Of a stretch of DNA of 64,000 bases, positions 27,374-39,299 are shown one piece after another (positions within the stretch are counted from its first letter, which is position 1; every line of letters begins with the position of its first letter). This stretch comes from Dichotomocladium elegans (taxonomy: Eukaryota; Mucoromycota; Mucoromycetes; Mucorales; Lichtheimiaceae). The stretch is from NCBI GenBank assembly GCA_025716815.1, contig JAIXMN010000015.1:496001-560000 (forward strand), given 5' to 3'. The translations under genes were made by a program, and so were the position numbers. Under the pieces are notes generated by a model. It made no database searches. It was not told the DNA's origin and saw only the letters and a list, made by a program, of their open reading frames with translations.

Positions 27374-28680
27374 TTATTTAAGCCCTACGAAATCATACAT
27401 TTTGGATCCATTGTTCATCCTTGATAAGAAGGCATCTTCTAAGGCGGACTGAGTGATTGATGAATCCGAGGAACCTGTCAAATAATCGTTCTGATAAACA
27501 ACTTTATCCTCGCCGGCGTGATCAGCGAGCACACACACACATACACGAAGCGATTTACCTAAGCTAAACATGGAACAAGGATTATCCTGGTCGATCTGCC
27601 GCAGATGCCTTCTGGATCTTTTTTGGGACAGCAGGAAGGATTCTTTCTTTGCCGCTGCCTGTGGCAGAAAGGCAAGCTCTTCTTCTGTTTTCAACTTTTC
27701 GAATTGCCTTGAGAAATCTTCGGTATCTGGCTCTTCCTGATTCTCCTCGTCCTCGTCTGACTTGTTCTGGTTCCTGCTCACTGATCCCTCGGGCGAATAG
27801 AATCCCCTGCTACTTTGGAAGCTCCTGTATAGAGATTCTTCAATTATGGACGAAATATCACTCTCTTCTTCTTGCTGTTGCTGATGCTGCAGCGGGATGC
27901 GCGGTGCCACATTCGATATTGCCGAAAACATCATCGCATCTTCTTGTGCTGGCCATTTGACCTCGTTATTCGGGCAATCTTTTTGTGGTTTTGTCTTTCC
28001 ATGCAGACTTACATTTTGTCCGGCCATCAACAGCTGTCATAGGCTCCATTGTTTCATCATTTCGCGGTGGCGGGGCTAGCATATAATTAATGTGTTTAGC
28101 CCATCCTGCTCTTATCAAATAAATATGCTTATAAAGCCAGGACGCCTGGCGCCTGGATTGCTCACTCTGTCGACTATTTGGAAGAGTAGTCGTGGAGACA
28201 ATTTTCCTATGCGACACAGGAGATGACTTATTCGTGTCGCTCAATCGTAACCGCTGTTGGATCTCACGCAGCTGAGTTTCGTAAATAAATGCTGCATGAC
28301 GAACTAGATAGGACGAAGGAACCCCCAGTTGCTCTGCAATGTAGTTCCCTGTGAATAAACCAAATAGAAGGAGAAAAGGTCAGTCGGTCTGTCTCGATTG
28401 ATTTGGAGGGCGGGGGAAGTCCATCATATACAATCTTTATGTTTCTGGCTCATGTACTGCCGAAGGCGCTGCTCCATTTCATCCGTCCACAGGATCTACA
28501 GACAGACATCGTTGGGGTTGTCGTCAGCAGCTGTTGTGGTTGAACGGCCATACACGATTGCTCGAAGGGACTTTGTGAATGTAAGGACGAAATTCTTACG
28601 GGCGGAGGCCCCACAAAACCCTGGGGGCGTTTGAATGGTAGGCGAATGACGACATGAAGTGTGTCTTTTTCTAGAGTCAT
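27374..28680 (-). CDS. ATG29: Autophagy-related protein 29 (Atg29)
   Basis: Atg29 works with Atg17 and Atg31 at the phagophore assembly site. On the minus strand exon 1 (28680-28600) reads MTLEKDTLHVVIRLPFKRP, then GFVGPPP. Exon 2 (28495-28432) gives ILWTDEMEQRLRQYM. Exon 3 from 28348 gives WNYIAEQLGVPSSYLVRHAA and IYETQLREIQQRL. This is the Atg29 N-terminal domain in order. The rest is an acidic, Ser-rich disordered tail, as usual for the family, continuing through an intron with a perfect GTAAGT donor (about 28013) to the stop at 27374; a further intron lies near 27560-27480. Tail splicing is less certain. An upstream in-frame ATG (28725) exists but is less likely the start. Confidence 0.85.
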
Positions 28681-29277
28681 GCGGCGTAGTGGGGGGTGTT
28701 TGGTGGCGAACGACCAAAAAGTCAAGGTGGGTAGAAGGCACGAAATTTTAGGTTTAACGGACCGAACGGGTGATCCAAACCGTAAAGAGCATCGCAGCTC
28801 CCAATAGAGTGTTGTGTTTCATAGAATACCATACCTATAGCAATAACAAGGCTTATGCGAGCATACAAGCGGACCCACGGTTTGCTGTAATTACAATAGC
28901 ATGGAAGGAAATATCGGAGACTTCAGCCGAAGCAGGTGGCCTATCTAGGACCAAGTATGCATACGTATGTAACGCTGGCTCTCACGAGCACAGGCCACCC
29001 AACAGGACTTCTTACTATGGGCGGAGGTGACTCGATCTTTCAAAACGTCGCAGTCGGGAATAGGTAGAAAAACGTATGATACGGGTTTGAAATTCCAGAA
29101 TGTCGGAATCTGCTGGCTGGCTCCCCCTGAAAGGCACGCTGTCACCAAAGGAGTACCCGGCATGGTCGGGACACAAAGGATGATAACACCGCTTCTACCC
29201 CGCGTTCAGAAACAAAAAAAAACCTACTCAAGCTGACTAACACTATTTCCTCTTCTTCCCACTCACTACTCTCGGTC
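28681..29277. promoter_or_regulatory. Divergent promoter region, ATG29 / dioxygenase
   Basis: About 600 bases between two head-to-head genes. No further gene is seen; specific elements could not be assigned. Confidence 0.5.
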
Positions 29278-30808
29278 ATGGCCCTTCGCCTCCTATCACG
29301 TCCGTCTGTCGCCATCGCAGCTGCCAGCAAACGAACTACTCCCTCTCAAGCGTCTCGCGCCTCAAGCTGGTTCTTGCGCCGCCATTTCACTACAACCTCC
29401 CAGCCGGTTCAGGACCCGCAAACAAATGGAGCCATTGCGTCAACGCATACCGATCAAGAAGCCCTGCATATCCGCTGGACTGCGTCAAGTAAGCCAAGTA
29501 CATACAGCTACCTGTGGCTCCGAGACAACTGTCGATGCCCACAATGTATTCATCCAAGCAGCGGCCAGAAACTCCATTCTTCCGCAGACGTTCCGCTCGA
29601 CATTGCGCCCGAGTCGGTCACCATCAAAGGCAACGAGGCCGAGATTGTCTGGGACAAACCATTGCGACACCAGCTAGCAGGCAACAATAACAAACATGTC
29701 AGCACATTCCCTGTAGAGTGGCTGGAGCGATATGCATCCCGAGAAGCAAGCGAGACATATCGCTTCAATAACCTACCACGCCGCACATGGGCCAGTAAGG
29801 ACTACAAGCTCAAGTGGGTGCATTACGACGACTACATGAACACCGAGCAGGGGCTCCACGAAGTCGTCCAGAGGATGTACAACACGGGCCTCGTGTTCCT
29901 CGACCAGGTCCCGATCAGTGACGAGAGCGTGACTAAGGTGGCAGAACGGATTGGACCTGTTCAAGAAACATTTTATGGTCGCGACTTTGACGTCGTCAAT
30001 GTCGCAAAGGCACGCAACGTCGCTTACACTAGCCTATACCTTGGCTTCCATATGGATCTCATGTAAGAAGAAAAGCCTCGCTTTCTCTCTCTCCCTCTCC
30101 CTCTGTGTGTGTGTGCGTGTGAAGAAGCCATCCATGTGGCTGAAGAAGAAGTTGGAACCTCTTTTTTTTTTTACAAGGTATCTTGACTGTCCCCCAGGCA
30201 TCCAGCTCCTCCATAGTTTGAAAAACACCGTGACTGGCGGCGCTAGCATTTTCGTCGACTCATATCATGCCGTCGAGATGATGAAGGAGCAGCACCCCGA
30301 AGATTACGAGGTGTTGACGAAAACGCCCGTGACGTTCCACTATGTCAATGATGGACACCATATGTACTACCGGCGCCCGACCATCGTCACAGGCGAAAAG
30401 CAAAGCGGTCCTGCTTGGGACATGCACGTAAATTATGCGCCCCAGTTCCAAGGTCCCATGGACCATCTCTCTGCTGCTGATGCCAAAAAGTTCTACCGCG
30501 CATTCCAGCGGTTTGCGGATTTCATTGAAAATGACACTCTCCGCTTCCAACTTACTCTTAAGCCCGGCCAATTAGGTAGGTTCTTGAGGTAACTAGTCAG
30601 CTCGACACTCCACTCTTACTCACTCAATGGGATCCTTTTTTTGTAAAAAAAAGTCATGTTTGCCAACCGGCGTGTGTTGCACGGCAGAACGGCTTTTGAT
30701 CCTTCAAGCGGTGACCGTCATCTCAAGGGCACGTATATCGCGCTCGATTCGCTCAAGGACAATTTACGTGTTCTGTGTGAAAAGTACGGTTTTGACTCCT
30801 CCGTCTAG
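29278..30808 (+). CDS. Gamma-butyrobetaine hydroxylase-family 2-oxoglutarate dioxygenase
   Basis: Fe(II)/2-oxoglutarate dioxygenase of the BBOX/TMLH family in carnitine synthesis. Three exons close in frame: 29278-30062, 30178-30575 and 30654-30808, about 445 residues. The N-terminus is Ser/Arg/Ala-rich and lacks acidic residues (MALRLLSRPSVAIAAASKR), like a mitochondrial presequence. The DUF971 zinc-binding region has LWLRDNCRCPQC. The catalytic facial triad begins in GFHMDLMYLDCPPGIQLLH (HxD), and the distal His is in NRRVLHGRTAF. The GGASIFVDSYHAV segment is typical of gamma-butyrobetaine hydroxylase. Assignment to butyrobetaine hydroxylase rather than trimethyllysine hydroxylase is by resemblance. 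The 3' end faces the METTL6-like gene 170 bases away. Confidence 0.88.
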
Positions 30809-30978
30809 AAAGAGCGTGATGTGGGGAATGACAAATGACACTGTTATTATTTAATACATACAAATGGGCCGGCCGATATGCATATGCATACACAAGATTA
30901 CAACAGAAACATGGGTCTATTTTCCATCAAAGTCATACCCTGCCAGTTCTGAAGTCGCAGAATCGCAAAAATATATGT

Positions 30979-32122
30979 CTATGATGTTGGCTTTTGAAAT
31001 TTAGCCTGTACAAAGATGCGGTCGACATTAAGCTCAAGCCTTCGATTACTCGTCTCGCGGTACACATATTCGTTTCTAATCGTCTTGAAACCAGCGGCTT
31101 CGAAACGAGTTGCCAAATCCTCGACTGAGAAAAAGTAACTCATTGTACCTGGGGGCATGAGGGAAATCATCAATATCGGGCAAGCCTCATCCACTTCCAA
31201 ACGAGGAATACGCAACAACCATTACCATCCTGTCGCACATAAAGGTTCTCGTCGAGCTTCTTGTCCGATGCAGTGCTGAACTTAATTTGAGCCTCATCAT
31301 AGAGGCCATAATCTCTGAAGAGGACATATCCTCCAGGCTTGATGACGTTGTATATATTTTTTATCGCCATCTCCATCTTTTCGGGGGGAATTGCAGAGAA
31401 GACAAAGAGCGCAGAGACGAGGTCAAGGCTCTCAGCCGGCACATTGTCAGTGAGCGAATCGGCTGTCAGGTCGCATACGAATGCTTTGCACCGTGATTCA
31501 TCGTATTGCTCATTGCTCTATAGAGCGGGCATTAAGAAAAGGAAAGAGAGAATTGCAATAGGGCGCTATTTCAGCCTTGTTACCTTGACCATGTCCACTG
31601 CCCGTTTTGAGAAATCGCATGCATAAATAAACAAGTTTGGATTATCTGCCAAAGCAGGAAACACAAAGTTGCCGACGCCGCAACCCACCTCGAGACAAGA
31701 CAGCTGCTGACCGGGAGGAGAGCCTATTTTCTTTAGACACAAGCTGCACGCTAAAGCGAGGCATTACTCTATCATTGTGCGTACCTTGTTGTGCTCATCG
31801 CGGTTATATGCTAATTCCTCAAACTCTCGATCTGTCCAATGACGATCTAAATCATGGGGCCATTGAGTTTATAGCGCTTTCCTTTTTCCGCATCCGGCCG
31901 ACGTTGATCCAATGTACCTTTAAAAAACTTTGTTGTGTTGCGCTTATAAAACAGATCCCAATTTTTGGCTGCTTCCTTTTTGTATTTGTTGACCCAGAAT
32001 GGAGGTACTTCTTTTTTGTCTTTCGCGATGGCTTCTTGAGCACGCTGGATATGGCTATCGAGACGCTGTGGATCCATATTGACACGTGCGCCGTCAATAC
32101 GGGCCTTGGGTACTTCAGTCAT
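30979..32122 (-). CDS. tRNA N3-methylcytidine methyltransferase, METTL6/Trm141 type
   Basis: SAM-dependent methyltransferase that makes m3C32 in tRNA(Ser) in METTL6 relatives. Five exons close in frame: 32122-31918, 31846-31785, 31730-31584, 31517-31226 and 31148-30979, about 291 residues. Family blocks in order are [19 protein letters not shown], the SAM-binding [74 protein letters not shown] and NEYVYRET. These match METTL6 more closely than METTL2/8. It starts 137 bases from PRP18 on the opposite strand. Confidence 0.92.
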
Positions 32123-32259
32123 AGTGTGTGGGGTTGGGAGGGAACGAAGAAAATAAAAAAGTAAAAAATAAAAAATAAAGAGTTGCGGAGCTTGCTCGCT
32201 CTCTTTTTTTTCCCTTCTCTTTTTCGGAACGGCTTTCTTCATATACCTCGGTATACAAA
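32123..32259. promoter_or_regulatory. Compact divergent promoter, METTL6-like / PRP18
   Basis: Only 137 bases separate the two start codons. The segment is T/A-rich with homopolymer runs and holds both 5' leaders, so both promoters must share it. Confidence 0.6.
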
Positions 32260-33777
32260 ATGGATTTTCTCAGCGAAGCAATTAATGCCGAGATCAGCAA
32301 AAAGCGTAAAACACTGGAGAGCACTGCAAGGGACTCCAAAAAAAAGTACATCAGCCGCGCAGAACTTGAGCGACTGAGAGAGGAAGAGTATCGCAAGCAA
32401 GAAGAAGAACGACAGCGAAAAGAGGAAGAGGTAAGAGGACAGAACAATGGTCATAATCAAAGCGATTAACCAATATATTGGACCATGATTTATAGCGAAA
32501 GCGAAAGAAGCAAGAAGAAGAGGTTGGTCAGGACTGAATGCGATGGAAAGAAGGGAAAAGAGAGAGAGAGAGAGAGGGAGAGAGCGCGCGCGATCTAACG
32601 GGTCATTCTGCAGGAACGATTGCGAGCTCACGAAAAGACACAAATCAAGAGAGCCAATGAAAATCAACAAAAGGATGGCGAGGTACCGCTTGCTTTCTTG
32701 CTTTGGTTGGTTAGTTCTAACAGATACACAAAATCAGATTGAAGTGGAAACGTTCAACATTACTCGCGAAGAAGTCATTCGGAGATTGCGGGCAAAAGGT
32801 CATCCCATTCGCCTCTTTGGTGAGACGGATAAACAATGCAAGATTCGCCTCCGCGCGCTTGAATTGATGGAAGAGCACTCGGAAGAGGTTGGTACCCGTA
32901 CTCTGTGAAATCGAACCGATAAGCTAATAGTATGTCGGCATGTTTGAGCAGCAGGGTCAACGCAACGATTATATGCGAAAATTAGAGGAAATGGAGGAAG
33001 GCATGCGTTTAGAGGAGTTGAAGCAAAAGGCTGGCGTGCAAGACGAGAAGAAGTTGAGCAAAAAGTTAAAGAAGGCTGAATTGGTGGTGGAGCCAATCGA
33101 GCTCGGACTTCTCCAGAAGGATGTAGACCGTCTCTTCACGCAGATCTATACATATCTCGTGGTAGGTTGCGGGATTAAGGCTTGTAGGAATGAGATGCTG
33201 ATGCCGTGAGACGGTAGTATACTATGGATGAATGGGAAGAGTATATGGACGCGCGACCCGAAGAAGAAAAACAGAGTGGGCCTGGCAAGCGAGCAGCTGT
33301 CATGCAGAAACAGACACACGATTACATGGCGCCTCTTTTACGGCAGCTCAAAAAGCGGGTAATGAAGAGAGAGGGAATAAACAAAGGGGGAGTTGACCAA
33401 AACTTGTATTCTAGACCTTGGAACCGGATATCCTTGCCCGCGTAGCGGAAATCACACATCACATGCAACACCGAAGATACCGGGATGCGCAGGATTCGTA
33501 CCTGCAGCTTTCGATTGGAAATGCACCTTGGCCCATTGGTGTCACCATGGTTGGGTGAGTTGCTGGCTGGCCTCGTTACTCAAAGCGGATATCATGCTCA
33601 TGTCCTCTTTTTCCTCATAGCATCCACGAACGGTCTGCCCGTGAGAAGATTTTCTCCTCTCAGGTCGCCCATGTGCTAAACGATGAGACTTCTCGCAAAT
33701 GGATCCAATCCATCAAGCGACTCATGACCTTTGCCCAAAAGAAGTACCCTCCCTATACACTGAGTCAAATATCCTAG
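32260..33777 (+). CDS. PRP18: Pre-mRNA splicing factor Prp18
   Basis: Second-step splicing factor that acts with Slu7 in the spliceosome. Eight exons close in frame: 32260-32430, 32496-32522, 32614-32682, 32738-32887, 32952-33161, 33218-33358, 33415-33554 and 33621-33777, about 354 residues. The N-terminal half is a charged coiled coil, followed by the PRP4-like/SFM motif [19 protein letters not shown]. The C-terminal five-helix Prp18 domain contains [32 protein letters not shown] (the conserved loop) and [15 protein letters not shown]. Exon 5 has tandem CAG acceptors (32951 and 32954), a NAGNAG site that can add or skip one Gln. One exon is only 27 bases. Confidence 0.94.
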
Positions 33778-33993
33778 TGTTTATCATATCTCTTTCGCGT
33801 GATGCCATCATCATCTTTAACTCTAGAGAAAACTAGCTGGGCCTGCCAGTCGCCTACTTCCGCTCCCTCGCCTCCTCACTCCCTCGCTCTCTTTTTGTCT
33901 TTGTCTTGGCAACCACATTCCCACAGCAAAAAAAAAAAAAAAAACGAATAAAAGGAAGATAAAAAAACGGGAACCGGATCTCTCCTTTTCTTT

Positions 33994-34963
33994 TTAGCTG
34001 TCATATTTTGGTTTGAAGATCCAGGAGTTCCCCATGAGACCTCGGCCTTGTGCAGCCGCCATGCGATAGTACTTTGCAGCCTGATAGGGATCTTTTTTGG
34101 TGCCGTAGCCATTGTGGTAGCAGTGGCCGACCTCGTTTTGTGCGTCGGCGTCTCCCAGCTGTGCTGCGATTTTAAAGTAGTAGAATGCGGTTTCCCGACT
34201 CCGTGGCACGCCCCAGCCCTGCTGGAATGACACGCCGAGTTCGTAGATTGCAATGACCAGCTCACCCTTTTTCGATGCAAGAAGACTGTCGTACTCTATG
34301 GCACCTGAGGAGCAGCTATTTTGGAGACCTGTCACCGCGTGTTCGGCCGCTTTTTGTAGGAATTGAAAGGCGAGCGCGCTGTTGGGTTTGCAGCCCTGTC
34401 GTGGGAGGAAAAGGGTTAGAGAATGCGGGGAGGGAAAGGGGTGGGGAAAGCGTTTCCTGAGAATGAAGAAAATAACATGTACACACCCATCCGTGCCGTA
34501 AAGAGATGCCGTAAAGAAACATGCCGATGGGCGAACCTTCCTTCGCACATAGTCGGAAATGATGGGTTGCTTTTTCAAGCTCGCCAAGCTCATGGAACTC
34601 GATGCCTCGCTGGACATGATGATCAATATCTGTGTTCTTGTTCTTGCCGGGGCTGCTTCCGCCGATGAAGCCCGCCGCCGCTGCCGCCGCATCCGACCCG
34701 GTCCAGGCTGAATTTTTTTTTCGATCAAGCACGGCAGTGTTGTTGCTGATTTGACTGCTATAGAGGTACAACAAAAAAAGAAAGAGAGGCGAATTGGCTT
34801 AGGTTTGTCAAGGCCTGTAGACCAGCCCTACCAGGCTGGGTGGGGGAGGGGGGAAGAAAAACAATTCTTCTTGGTCGTACCAGCTCGAGGAGGTCGGTAC
34901 CTGACAGACGTCCTTGGCACTGTCTTCCTTCTGGAAGAGTAGCGACTGGAACTTCTTTAGCAT
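33994..34963 (-). CDS. Sel1-repeat (TPR-like) protein
   Basis: Three exons close in frame on the minus strand: 34963-34881, 34757-34487 and 34395-33994, about 251 residues. The N-terminus (MLKKFQSLLFQKEDSAKDV) is followed by a low-complexity Ala/Gly stretch. Sel1-like repeats then run to the C-terminus, for example AIYELGVSFQQGWGVPRSRETAFYYFKIAA read across two repeats, and DAQNEVGHCYHNGYGTKKD. It ends MGNSWIFKPKYDS. This short Sel1 form with a GNSW(I) ending resembles fungal proteins annotated as Dsf2 or the S. pombe Nif1 cell-cycle inhibitor, but that link is from memory of the family and is weak. Such repeats usually mediate protein binding. Confidence 0.8.
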
Positions 34964-37530
34964 ATGTGTATATATCTATATGCTAGATGGTGAACGGTGG
35001 AGGAGAAGGGTGTAAGTCAAGAAAAAAAAGAAAAAGAAGGGGGGGGAGGAGGAGAGACAGAGCAAGGCATGTTGGCAAAAGAAGAAGGCAAATACAGAGG
35101 AATTCGTCCAGGAGGTATTAAGGGACATCTGCAAGGTCAATATCGGTAAAGTATATTTCAGTCTACACGTGACGTTTTGATTGTCTTGTCATCCACCGTG
35201 GTGGACCAGGTACTTGAAACCGTTTTCGTCGGGATCACTTGGCTTTCGGCTTTATTCGTTCTTCTCCCAAGTGGGGAAACGCACAGGAATGAAATAAGGT
35301 TTTTGCATGTAAAGCTAAAACATCAAGCAAGCTGAGCTGATGAGCCGCAAGAAGCTAAACTGTTTGACTTCTTTTCTCGCTACCATTTGGATGGGTATCC
35401 TGGGACCGAACACGTTGCCTCGGATGTTCTATCTGTTTGCTTCGAGACGATATCCCATTCGTCTTCTTGAGGGTTCCTAGAGCAGTATGCTAGGGGGGTG
35501 GGATGCTATGCTGGCCATGTCATTAAGAGGAATTCACACTGTTACCATTTATCCAGGACATGAAGGGAGGAGGAGGAGGGGGTGATCTTCAAGGATTGCA
35601 CATGGACTAGAGATATTTCAGTCTTGCCTAGACATTCCGCTGATACGCAAGTGCGCCCGGTCGGCCATTTAACTCAATAATTTTGACGCATTGACAATTG
35701 CAAGGCATGCAGCACATGTTACACCGATGCTAGCAGGCAGGGCATTAAGAAGTGAAAAATGAGGCACGCATCACTGCCCATTTTTATACCCATTGATGAT
35801 TGATGACTGAGAAGCCTAAAAGAAAGGGGGTGGTGGTAAATAACTGGCTCCGGTCTCCCCCTCGCCAGTTATGTAAATATGCGTCGATCCTTTCCCTTAT
35901 ATACACATTGAACAGTCTGAAACGAGCAATCGTTTTCTTTTGCGAAACCGGAAAGGATCATGCTCTTGATTGCCTTTGCTCCCCCCAATCCGCACAAAAC
36001 ACCATCCATCTTGCAACCATAACTCTGATATTGTTCGAGAACGGTTTGAATCCATCAGCCGCACCATAGCGGTCTAGAAACGCATGCCTGTGCTGCGCAG
36101 TGCGTGGGCATTGCCGTACGAAAGAAAAGAGAATGCCCTTATTGGCAACGCAATCAGGCTAAACGTCATTATGAGGATAAACATCAAAGCGATGAGGATA
36201 CATAGGATTGTAAATGACTACTTTTTCTTTATCAAGTCTGTTCCCCTCTCTCGCTCTCTTTATCATGGCCTAATCCACTTCAAATACGCATGGCGTCGGT
36301 TCACTGAAATATTGGCATTTCGCTGTTCATTATAGACTTACCGGGATGACCCAAGGTGATGGAGAAAAGGAAACTTTCCTCTCCGGTGGGTCCATTGCCG
36401 TGAGCAGGATCCCTCTTTTTGTGTGTGTGTGTGTGTGTGTGTGGTTTCTTTGCGCCTTTAATCCTAGTCAGCACTCCAAAAGACGCCTGGACATCCGATG
36501 AAATACATATCACATTGCATATCTGAGAAGCTAACTGGTTCCATTGATCCTTTACGTCTCCTTCTTATGGGGTCTGCATTGACTCTCAGTATGTTCATCC
36601 TGATAATATTCATTTGGATGGTGGACAAAAAAAAAGAAGAGAAAAGCAGGATTTCAGACTATCCATGCCTTTTTTTCCTTTTACCATTTATCTGATGCAG
36701 GTGATCTTTGCTAGAAACGCACTCTGTCGATTGGATTGGGGTAACTTCTGTGAAATTAGGACATTCCCATGATTCTCGGTCCAACGCTATAGCCGCAGAA
36801 TGTTTAAATGAACATAAAAAGACGTGCTTTTTTAACAAAAGTTGAGCATTGACAGCATCTCTTACCAAAAAGTGGCATCCGATCAAAGCAGCGCTATATA
36901 TTAAAAATGAAGCGCAGACTGGTCAACATTGATCTACACGGTTCGTTCGTATACAACTGGGGATTATGGCAAACCGGACGGATTCCCTTACTGCTGTATC
37001 CTTTTAGTGAAACTCCGCAAAAGTTTTCTGCCGCCACGATGCTTAAGAGGGGCCACACTTAAACATCGAAGCGCCAAAGTTCGGGACTAAGGTGATACTG
37101 CCAATAAATCAAAACACAATGGGAACCTGCATAACAACGTTTTCAAGCACTTTGCCTCCCCTCCCTGCCTCCCGGGAATAATTATGAGATCAGTAAGCCC
37201 GACACCAATACGAGTCTTATGAGTACGAACGGTACGTAGACCTATGGGTAAAGGAGGCATGAATAAACACATATATGAGTCAAAACAGCGTGGGTTTCCG
37301 AACCTTAAAGAAGATTAGTATTGCGTGCACAGAGAGAGAGAGAGAGAGGTGCTGGGCGGAAAACGTACATACATAGCGGCAACGGGCGGAAAACGTTGTA
37401 GTTCAGATCTACACAGGAAGGTTTCCAGAGATTCTAAAATGGATGGACCGAATTTCCTTGTTTTCTCTTCCAGTGCTCTAAAAGCTGGCATCGTTTGTGT
37501 TTATCGGTTTATTAGCCCCCTTTTTCTCAT
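34964..37530. other. Gene-poor stretch, possible unrecognised membrane-protein exons
   Basis: No gene can be assembled. On the minus strand between about 36.1 and 36.9 kb there are exon-like pieces: one bounded by a GTAAGT donor (about 36341) and ending SITLGHPG, and a hydrophobic stretch near 36095-36205 (ILCILIALMFILIMTFSLIA). They may belong to one multi-exon membrane protein, but phases were not resolved. The rest shows nothing. A (GT)n repeat lies at 36421-36442. Confidence 0.25.
36421..36442. repeat. (GT)n microsatellite
   Basis: About eleven GT dinucleotides in an otherwise unassigned region. Confidence 0.85.
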
Positions 37531-37532
37531 TC

Positions 37533-38312
37533 ATGGCTCATTTCGTGCCCCCGTTGGCCGTCTTCCTTGCATATGCGATCTATTTCATCCATGCAATCGA
37601 CTTGCAGTGCCAATGGCCCTGCGCCCGCGAAGAGGATGTCTGCCAAGTGATATCTACCACTACGGGTTGTATCGCGCAATGCCTCCCACTGGACCATACA
37701 CAGTGGGTATTGAAGATCCGCTCTGGGGGATAATTCCATAGAATACTCACTCATACGGGCCCGCCACATACGCAGACACAGGTGGGTTCTTGTCTCACCG
37801 GGGAGCGACCCAGTCTTTTATACCAAAAGCCCTTCTTCTCTGTTACCCTCGGCGGGAGAGCCATGCCGACCGTCGCCACCTGCATCTCCTCACGGAAAAA
37901 AACAGAACCACACACTTCAGCGGCGCGATGCCGACAGCAGTGCTGACGCTCGAACGCAGCAACACAGCACTGCGTTTAACGTTGTTCATGTCACCGCCGC
38001 TGCGCTAGGGATCGTTTGTGCGACGCTTGTGGGCATAACTGCATTTATCATGTGTCGTCGTCATCATCATCACCATCGTCACCGCTGCGTTGCCCGAACT
38101 AATCCCCAGGCTGCTACATCCATGGATCGTTTTCATCAGTTTGCGCAGGACTACTGTCATGAAGCCAGTGATGAAACAAGACTCATCACGCCACTCCCCG
38201 AGGCGCACGTTGACAAGAAACCTTCGATCAGCCCGATTATGCAACAGATACACTTGCACCGCCAGCTAATTGAGCAGCACCAAGCACAATCTCCCCCACC
38301 TTATCGACCATA

Positions 38313-38313
<1 letters not shown>
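37533..38313 (+). CDS. Probable single-pass membrane protein with PPPY tail
   Basis: Unrecognised family. Exon 1 starts at an ATG at 37533: a signal-peptide-like hydrophobic run (PLAVFLAYAIYFIHAI) is followed by a small Cys-rich ectodomain with six cysteines (CQWPCAREEDVCQV, then CIAQC). A donor-like GTATTG follows the Trp of DHTQW. The downstream frame, open to 38313, holds a Ser/Pro-rich linker, a transmembrane segment (VTAAALGIVCATLVGITAFI), a juxtamembrane Cys/Arg/His cluster (MCRRHHHHHRHRC), and a cytoplasmic tail ending SPPPYRP. PPPY is a WW-domain ligand of the kind bound by Rsp5/Nedd4 ligases. The splice joining the two parts does not close in phase with the obvious acceptor, so the middle is uncertain. 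Confidence 0.5.

Positions 38314-38350
<37 letters not shown>
38313..38350. repeat. (TA)n microsatellite
   Basis: Long run of TA dinucleotides directly after the stop codon of the PPPY membrane protein. Confidence 0.9.
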
Positions 38351-38353
<3 letters not shown>

Positions 38354-39140
38354 GCATGCCCTTCCCCCATCCCATCTGTACATATCCTGTTTCCCAAAAT
38401 GCAAGTAGCTCCCTAGTAGTTCTGAGGTCGCAGGAGCACAAAAATAGACGTCGAGTATTACCCATGAATCTTTACGCGTGGTGACAAAGCGAACGTCGCA
38501 TGCACGGCGACAAGAAGTCGTATAAAGTGTATAAAGTTGTCGTATCAATAGATAAAGAGATTTCGCGTCGATGAATTGCTACTCATTAACTTACACTCGA
38601 AGGATGAGAGGTGCGGAAGGTGCGTCCGGGACCCCCTTCTTCCATGACAAAAGGAGAGTTGACGTTAGAGTATAATAAAACAAGCGGTCATACCGGATGA
38701 GAACATGCAGTAGATACAACGACATATGCATAATTTCTTTGGGATAGACCTCTTTATGATGATCAACCATGACAATAAGAAAACACGAAAGCTGACAACA
38801 CCTCCTTGATACTGTACCTCTCTGTTCGTGATGTCAAAGTAGGTCCATTCCAAGCCTTCTTGGTTGTCCACCTAAACGAAACCAGACGGGCACCAAGTCG
38901 GATCGGTCCTTTCTTTATTCGCGCGTATTCTATTTTTGCGATTGATGGACTTATGAAAGCAAGCATACAACCTTTGCCTTCTTCCTTTATCTTTCACGGC
39001 CCACACACGGCTTTTATCTTTTTACATATCCTACCGCTCTAACAACTCACAGAATCCAGCGAAAAAGCCAACTACAAGATATTAAAACTCGTACGGTAAG
39101 GCTTCTGATATCATATTTGGTCCCAAAGATTATGTTATAT
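38351..39140. other. Unassigned stretch beside the Fanzor relic
   Basis: Minus-strand coding-like pieces occur (NQEGLEWTYFDITNREVQYQ near 38805-38865; a short piece near 38590-38645) with plausible donors, but no family or consistent gene model emerges. They may be remains of a gene interrupted by the neighbouring insertion. Confidence 0.25.
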
Positions 39141-39299
39141 CCCGCAACAGAGGAAGACATGGAGCAGCCTGTCAACACTATCAGGACGAGGGGTATAAAT
39201 CTCGCCCGGCACAGCCTTCGGCCCACCTGACCGCATACTGACGGTCAAAAGGTCCGTGGATGGCATCCTCTGAAACCCGCCGCTACCACCAACCGCTGA

